A stretch of DNA of 38,831 bases from Anabaena catenula FACHB-362 (GTDB lineage Bacteria; Cyanobacteriota; Cyanobacteriia; Cyanobacteriales; Nostocaceae): positions 1-38,831 of the forward strand of contig NZ_JACJTQ010000050.1 in assembly GCF_014698735.1 (NCBI RefSeq), given 5' to 3'. The translations under genes were made by a program, and so were the position numbers. Positions 34,092 to 38,831 of this stretch are shown here, in pieces; the first letter of the stretch is position 1, and each line of letters starts with the position of its first letter. The notes below the pieces were generated by a model, which did no database searches, was not told the origin of the DNA, and saw only the letters and a program-made list of their open reading frames with translations.

Positions 34092-34895
34092 TAGCCCGCA
34101 GTGGTACAGAGTTTATAGAGTGTAATATTTGAGAGTATTTGGTTTGGGAAATATATCTTTATATTCAACTATCAAGCTAAGGATTCAAATAAATTTACAA
34201 GTCCTTTCCAAAATTTTTTTCTCCAAAGTACTGCTCAATTTGACTACAATTCTTTTATAGAATCCAGCATCATCATCATTAATTTATTGCCAACAAGCCT
34301 TTCACAAAAAGGATTCCATTGAATCAAATGCACCACTTGATATAACCCCTTTACTGCATTGGGAAGAGATAATTTCAAACAATCTTTGTTTGCAGGAGAG
34401 AGGTTAAAAGTGTACTTTACCAACTGCAAACCGCTAAATCTGGTGAAAAAAATAGAAAGGATAGCATAACTGTTAATTATTCTTTTTTTACATAAATGCA
34501 GCTATTAGACATCTCGCAGTAGCCCTACTGTAAAAAACTCTCATGTCTGCGTTTCCGACTGATTCCTACACATTTTTAAATCAATGCTCAATCAAAAACA
34601 TAATCTATTTGTCTGCACAACTTGTGGTGGTAAGTGGCAAAACTGACTGGTGGGGAAAGTTAACATCTGAAGATGAAGATATAATTAAGAAATCGAGAAT
34701 CTTTTCACATCCCTAAGGATTTATGCCCATTTTTCACTTTCCATCTTTTCGTAATTTATTGTTTATGCAAAGGCATTAACCGCACATATCCGCAAGTCAA
34801 AACTAACCCAGAACACAACCATTCTCAAACTCTTACTATCTGTGTTTGGAGCATCTGGAGCGTGAGATAAAATCATATTTTCACTTAGCAACAAC
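34092..34895. other. Long intergenic region, possible gene remnant
   Basis: 804 bases without a supported gene. On the minus strand an open frame (about 34244-34500) contains YTFNLSPANKDCLKLSLPNA and WNPFCERLVGNKLMMMMLDS, which reads like real protein but has no ATG and no binding site, so it may be a decayed or non-ATG small gene. AGACATCTC at 34507-34515 matches the insertion-sequence end motif at both window edges. CAGTAG/CTACTG forms a small hairpin nearby. Confidence 0.45.
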
Positions 34896-35606
34896 TTAAT
34901 TTTGAATCCCGCGAATTATTCCCCCCTGATATTCACACTGAAAACCTCTCTGTTCCCAAGCTTGCATATCGACATCAACCAGTTTTGTAATTTGCGAACA
35001 TTGGGGCTGAATGATTTGACTTAAAATCGCCCACAATAAGCTGCGGATAACGTCTAAGAAAGTTTTTAGCCAAGACTCATGATTACCCGGAATACCATTT
35101 TCCTTAACAACATCAGGCTCTACCCAGATACCATGAGCGCTTAAGATGATTTGTGCCATCAACTTAGCTCGGAATACATGAGTTCCCGAAGTAATTAATT
35201 TTACCTTATGCACACCCCAACCCCGCAAAATTGGTATTCCATAACAAAAATTTTCAAAGGTAGAATTAGCGCAATTCTCTAACCAGATATTTTGCAAATC
35301 GGCTGCTTCTCGCTGAAAAATTAGCCAAATACAGGGTTCTGGGGAACCATGAGAAATTAAAATTGGGGTTTGTGGGTATTGTTTTGCTAGTTGGGCTACA
35401 TAAATTTCTCTGCGAATGCTACCTCCAAGCACAAATAAGGCATTTACCTGCTGTGAGGAAGCAGAAACTAAGGTTATAGTGGTGAAGGTTAACCAACTAA
35501 TGAGGATAAAACACAAAGCCAAAACAATGTATTTTGACAAACTCCAGAATTTTCTAAATCTACGCCTCAAGGAAATTAATAAATTAATGTTAAATTTGTG
35601 CTTCAT
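34896..35606 (-). CDS. YdcF/ElyC-like DUF218 membrane protein
   Basis: 236 residues. A basic N-terminus and one hydrophobic helix (about 25-48) precede a soluble DUF218 domain: VNALFVLGGSIRREIYVAQL, PQTPILISHGSPEPCI, and VHKVKLITSGTHVFRAKLMA. In this family the strand-loop GGS and the SHG segment line a nucleotide-like binding site; SanA, ElyC and YdcF are relatives involved in envelope integrity. The usual closing ESxNTxEN motif is replaced by LENCANSTFENFCYGIPILR, still close to the pattern. It is divergent from the processing protease with a 313-base gap that contains a palindrome. Confidence 0.75.
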   Translation of the reverse strand: MKHKFNINLLISLRRRFRKFWSLSKYIVLALCFILISWLTFTTITLVSASSQQVNALFVLGGSIRREIYVAQLAKQYPQTPILISHGSPEPCIWLIFQREAADLQNIWLENCANSTFENFCYGIPILRGWGVHKVKLITSGTHVFRAKLMAQIILSAHGIWVEPDVVKENGIPGNHESWLKTFLDVIRSLLWAILSQIIQPQCSQITKLVDVDMQAWEQRGFQCEYQGGIIRGIQN

Positions 35607-35919
35607 AACATAGAAAATTAAAGCTTTATTGTCTAATTTTGAAAAATTCTGCCATCAAGTCAACAAAGTGCTATCTTAGTAAAAGAATTTAGGGTGTAAA
35701 GATGAAACAGTGACACGTGTCACAAGAGTGCTGTGTTTATTTTTACTGTAAAACAGAAAATAACAAGCAATTATTGCTAATAACATAGACAGTGATATCC
35801 ACATCATTTACAAAGGAAAAAATGATGAATTAAGCATAGCTGAAATTGAGGGTATAAAAACTTGAAAATCTCAGGAAAGCCTGATTGTTAAACTGTCAAC
35901 AATACAACTATTCTCATAC
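35607..35919. other. Divergent intergenic region between YdcF-like gene and protease
   Basis: 313 A/T-rich bases with no gene. It contains the palindrome at 35710-35723 and the promoters of both flanking genes. GGGTGTAAAGATGAAACAG just before the palindrome shows no known element. Confidence 0.5.
35709..35724. promoter_or_regulatory. Candidate CRP-family binding site
   Basis: AGTGACACGTGTCACA matches the cAMP receptor protein consensus TGTGA-N6-TCACA at nine of ten specified bases. Its inner 14 bases (35710-35723) are a perfect palindrome. It lies 103 bases before the YdcF-like start and about 196 bases before the protease start, so it could act on either. Cyanobacteria have CRP homologues with this specificity. 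Binding is inferred. Confidence 0.45.
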
Positions 35920-37260
35920 ATGAACCAATCTGCGAAACGTCACTCACCGCTCCAAGCAGCCTTGATTGGTGGAGCGATCGCTACAACTGCTACTCTATCT
36001 GTATGTGGTCAAGCTTTGACTCGCTCCGTTCACGCTGCTCTACAAGATAGTCCCAAAGCGTTAGTTGACCAAGTATGGCAACTTGTGAATCGTGAATATG
36101 TTGATGGCAAATTTAATCAACAAGATTGGCAAGCAACTAGGCAGAGCCTGTTAAGCAAAAACTATACTTCTAACGAACAAGCTTATGTAGCTATCCGCGA
36201 AGCCCTACAAAAATTGGGAGATCCATACACAAGGTTTATGGACCCTAAACAGTTTGAAACCCTAACCAGCCAAACATCTGGGGAAGTTTCAGGAATTGGC
36301 ATTCGCATGGAAATAAATGAAAAAACCAAGCGTTTAACTGTCATCGAAGCTATCGAAAATTCCCCCGCGCTAAAAGCAGGTATTCAAGCCGGTGATGAGA
36401 TTTTGGCAATTGACGGTAAACCTACTCTCAAAATGAAAGTAGATGATGCTTCTAGTCTTATTCGCGGTAAAGTCGGTAGCCTCGTCACATTGAAACTGGG
36501 AAGAACCGGAAAAAATGCCTTTGATTTGAAACTGACAAGGGCAACAATTGAAGTCCCCACAGTCCGTTATACCCTCAAGCAAGAAGGTGGTCGTCGGATT
36601 GGCTATATTCGCTTAAGAGAATTTAGCGCCCACGCAGCTGATCAAATGCGACGGGCTATTCGCAACTTGGACAATCAAAAAGCCGATTCCTATGTTTTAG
36701 ATTTGCGAGGAAATCCAGGAGGTTTACTGCAAGCAAGTATAGAAATTGCGCGGATGTGGTATGACAATGGTGGAATTGTCAAGACTGTAGACCGTGTAGG
36801 AAGTAGTGAAGAAACAAAAGCCAATCGCACAGCCTTAACAAATCGCCCTTTGGCAGTTTTAGTTGATGGTAACTCCGCTAGTGCGAGTGAGATTTTGACC
36901 GGCGCACTCAAGGATAACAAACGCGCAGTAGTTGTAGGTAGTCAAACTTTTGGTAAAGCTTTAGTCCAATCAGTGCATGAACTGGCTGATGGTTCTGGGT
37001 TAGCAGTCACTATTGCCCACTATTACACCCCCAAAGGCACAGATATCAACCATAAGGGAATTACCCCCGATATCAAACTAGAGTTGACAGAAGCACAAGA
37101 ACGTCAATTGGCTTCTAATCCAGATTTAATCGGGACTCAGAGTGATCCTCAGTATGCCCGCGCTATTGCTGCTCTTTCTTCTAATAGCAAATTTGCTCAA
37201 CCTGTGACAGTTCCTAACTCACAACCTCTGAGTAGTCGTGCTGAAGATTTGAAATTCTAA
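35920..37260 (+). CDS. Carboxyl-terminal processing protease, family S41
   Basis: 446 residues. An N-terminal signal or anchor (about 10-40, ALIGGAIATTATLSVCGQAL) precedes a helical region with LVDQVWQLVNREYVDGKFNQ. A PDZ domain (about 115-200) includes GEVSGIGIRMEI and ALKAGIQAGDEILAIDGKPT. The catalytic domain has LDLRGNPGGLLQ, the nucleophile region VDGNSASASEILTGALKDN and the catalytic Lys in SQTFGKALVQSVHEL. Cyanobacteria have three relatives: CtpA matures photosystem II D1, and CtpB and CtpC have other roles. I think this is CtpB-like from its N-terminus, but this is not certain. A terminator follows. Confidence 0.9.
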   Translation: MNQSAKRHSPLQAALIGGAIATTATLSVCGQALTRSVHAALQDSPKALVDQVWQLVNREYVDGKFNQQDWQATRQSLLSKNYTSNEQAYVAIREALQKLGDPYTRFMDPKQFETLTSQTSGEVSGIGIRMEINEKTKRLTVIEAIENSPALKAGIQAGDEILAIDGKPTLKMKVDDASSLIRGKVGSLVTLKLGRTGKNAFDLKLTRATIEVPTVRYTLKQEGGRRIGYIRLREFSAHAADQMRRAIRNLDNQKADSYVLDLRGNPGGLLQASIEIARMWYDNGGIVKTVDRVGSSEETKANRTALTNRPLAVLVDGNSASASEILTGALKDNKRAVVVGSQTFGKALVQSVHELADGSGLAVTIAHYYTPKGTDINHKGITPDIKLELTEAQERQLASNPDLIGTQSDPQYARAIAALSSNSKFAQPVTVPNSQPLSSRAEDLKF

Positions 37261-37688
37261 GCGTTGTGATCAGGTGTTCATGTATTTTTGTGCTTAATTA
37301 GCTCCCACTCTTAGAATCAAGGGTGGGATTTTATTGGGAATTCTAGATTTTGAAAAAAACCAAATACAGATTTTTAAGTAGGTTGGGGTTAAAAATTGTC
37401 GTTATGACAAGGGAACAGAGAAAAGGTTTTGGGCAACTTTACTTTTCGTGACATATTACTCACTGATATATATTTATAAATATAGCAACTGCCAAGGTGG
37501 TTAGGACGTGAACTAATGATAAAACCTAGACACAAACAGACTTTCAACTCTGTCACCTGTCACCTGTTAAGAGTCACCTGCTATAAAATACGCGTAAGTC
37601 CTGAGATAGAAAGATATCAGTAAGTTTTTTACAATCCAAAATCCAAACTCCAAAATCCAAAATGCTATTAGTCAGATAATTTCAGATT
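37261..37688. other. Intergenic region with terminator and short repeats
   Basis: 428 bases with no gene. After the terminator come CTGTCAC direct repeats near 37550-37562 and an AAAATCC-type heptamer array at about 37633-37662, 27 bases before the glycosyltransferase ATG. Confidence 0.6.
37303..37335 (+). terminator. Rho-independent terminator after the protease gene
   Basis: TCCCACTCTT (37303-37312) and AAGGGTGGGA (37319-37328) form ten pairs with one G-T pair around a six-base loop, followed by TTTTATT. It lies 42 bases past the protease stop codon. Confidence 0.8.
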
Positions 37689-38669
37689 ATGAATAATCAG
37701 TCAGTTGATGCAAATACCTATCAAAGCTTTCTCCCCAAAGTCTCGGTGGTGATTCCTATTTATAATGGTGAAGCAGAGTTACCAGATTTACTAAGTTGTC
37801 TTTTAGGGCAAACTTATCCCCAAGACCGGGTAGAGTATTTACTGATAGATAATAACAGTAGCGATCGCACTCTCTCCATTCTCAACACAACCGCTGAAAA
37901 TTCGCCCATCACTATCCGTCCCTTAAGTGAAAATAATATTCAAAGTTCCTACGCTGCCCGCAATACAGGTATTAAAGCCGCCACTGGTGAAATTATTGCT
38001 TTTACCGATGCTGATTGTCGTCCCCAACCGCAATGGCTAAACACATTAATTCAGCCTTTTATTAACTCAGAAGTAGTAATTGTCGCTGGTGAAATTGAGG
38101 CGTTGCCAGGAAAAAACATCCTGGAAAAATTCGCAGATAAACAAGAAACTTTATCCCAAAAACATACCCTTGCTCATAAATTTTGTCCCTATGGACAAAC
38201 TGCAAATTTAGCAATTCGTCGTTGCATCTTTAACACTTCAGGATTATTTCGTCCCTATCTTACTACAGGAGGAGATGCAGATATTTGTTGGCGTATTCTC
38301 AAAGCTAATCTGGGTAAATTAGAATTTGCGCCAAATGCTATTGTTCAACACCGTCACCGAGTGACAATGAAAGAATTAGCCAGTCAATGGCGACGTTATG
38401 GACGTTCTAATCGTTATTTACATGAATTGCATGGTGTAGATTTAATGCGAGAGATGACACCAGGAGAATATCGTTATCGCGTCTTACGTTGGATATTGAA
38501 AGAATTACCAAAAGCAATTATTAAAAATATTATTGGTAAAGCTGGTATTGTAGACTTATTAGATACTCCCATTGGGTTATTTACTGCTAATGCGCGTTCT
38601 CAGGGACAACGAGATGCGAAATTACCAGAAAATGCCAAAATAATTCAAGGCTTCAATGACTATAGTTAG
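37689..38669 (+). CDS. Family 2 glycosyltransferase
   Basis: 326 residues. The GT-A fold is clear: VSVVIPIYNGEAELPDLLSC, then YLLIDNNSSDRTL, AARNTGIKAATGEIIAFTDA with the DAD metal/nucleotide-sugar motif, and the acceptor-side GGDADICWRI. A C-terminal helix region (about 255-300) is basic and partly hydrophobic, possibly a membrane contact. It probably transfers a sugar in polysaccharide or glycolipid synthesis; donor and acceptor cannot be told. It is transcribed alone, with no polysaccharide cluster in the window. An acetyl- or methyl-transfer role is excluded by the motifs. Confidence 0.88.
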   Translation: MNNQSVDANTYQSFLPKVSVVIPIYNGEAELPDLLSCLLGQTYPQDRVEYLLIDNNSSDRTLSILNTTAENSPITIRPLSENNIQSSYAARNTGIKAATGEIIAFTDADCRPQPQWLNTLIQPFINSEVVIVAGEIEALPGKNILEKFADKQETLSQKHTLAHKFCPYGQTANLAIRRCIFNTSGLFRPYLTTGGDADICWRILKANLGKLEFAPNAIVQHRHRVTMKELASQWRRYGRSNRYLHELHGVDLMREMTPGEYRYRVLRWILKELPKAIIKNIIGKAGIVDLLDTPIGLFTANARSQGQRDAKLPENAKIIQGFNDYS

Positions 38670-38725
38670 TAATTAATGACTGTATGTTGAAGCGATTACA
38701 AATCATCACAGAATAATTATTGATT

Positions 38726-38831
38726 AGACATCTCCGAAAAAGAATTAAATTATGGTATAAGAATATAAAAGTGTATTTTTTGGTAAGACGTTATGGGCAG
38801 TATATTTGAATATATTCAGAGCAATCCTCAC
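38726..38831 (+). mobile_element. Left end of a probable insertion sequence (partial)
   Basis: AGACATCTCCGAAAAAG at 38726-38742 matches the inverse of 91-107. It is followed, 50 bases later, by an ATG (38793) that opens a frame to the window edge. The arrangement of a terminal repeat, a short leader and an ORF fits the left end of an insertion sequence. The rest is outside the window. Confidence 0.35.
38793..38831 (+). CDS. Start of a possible transposase (truncated by the window edge)
   Basis: Thirteen codons are visible, MGSIFEYIQSNPH. The IFEYIQSNPH segment resembles the N-terminus of cyanobacterial transposases of the IS5-like group, where a helix with SNP or KNP precedes the first DNA-binding helix. 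This is a short match and could be chance. No strong ribosome binding site is visible before the ATG. Confidence 0.3.
   Translation, partial: MGSIFEYIQSNPH

Noticed and set aside
1-38831. tRNA and rRNA genes
   Set aside because: I looked for T-loop patterns (GTTCRANYC) with a matching acceptor stem and for rRNA landmarks on both strands by eye and found none. A tRNA search program would settle this.

Overview
The window looks like chromosomal DNA of a filamentous, probably heterocyst-forming cyanobacterium of the Nostoc/Anabaena type. The evidence is the many GCGATCGC (HIP1) octamers, short tandem heptamer repeats, dispersed palindromic repeats in intergenic DNA, cyanobacteria-specific families (ycf46 AAA ATPase, DUF3611/Tic21-like protein, CCB1-like protein, DUF3155, a Hik2/CSK-type kinase, split pntA), and the rpmH-rnpA-PH-yidC-jag-yceD gene order.

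Layout. 1-3749: what looks like an insertion-sequence end, a palindromic repeat, an unknown membrane protein, serS, a Tic21-like membrane protein and a CCB1-like cytochrome b6 heme-assembly factor. 3750-4523: a long intergenic stretch with nested base-pairing (candidate structured RNA), facing a small basic DUF3155 protein that starts at TTG behind a strong ribosome binding site. 5097-9526: a GAF/histidine kinase, then two envelope paralogues, one with SLH modules. 9527-16139: sbcC, a PAS-GGDEF-EAL protein and an SH3b protein; the last two genes lie between two copies of a roughly 100-bp repeat with imperfect inverted arms. 16140-21420: ycf46, a nested-hairpin repeat, and an accessory patch with an OLD-like ATPase/TOPRIM protein, an antitoxin-like gene, a MazE/MazF-like pair and another antitoxin-like small gene.

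21422-24874 (minus strand) is a compact housekeeping operon: rpmH, rnpA, a PH-domain protein, yidC, a Jag-type RNA-binding protein and yceD. It joins ribosome and tRNA maturation to membrane protein insertion. 25052-29553 holds a DUF2808 exported protein and the proton-translocating transhydrogenase operon pntAA-pntAB-pntB. 29558-31916 is a second accessory patch: two divergent AT-rich genes, one resembling the uracil-DNA glycosylase fold, bounded by inverted copies of a roughly 60-bp repeat; the right-hand copy belongs to a roughly 200-bp tandem duplication. 32216-38669 returns to ordinary genes: rseP, nth, a YdcF-like protein, a carboxyl-terminal processing protease and a family 2 glycosyltransferase. 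The last bases appear to enter another insertion sequence.

Most genes are conserved cyanobacterial housekeeping genes. The parts most likely to hold something undescribed are the structured region at 3800-4084, the two-gene island at 29558-31561, the OLD/toxin-antitoxin patch, and the exported SLH protein with its paralogue. All assignments are from reading the sequence; no database search was run.
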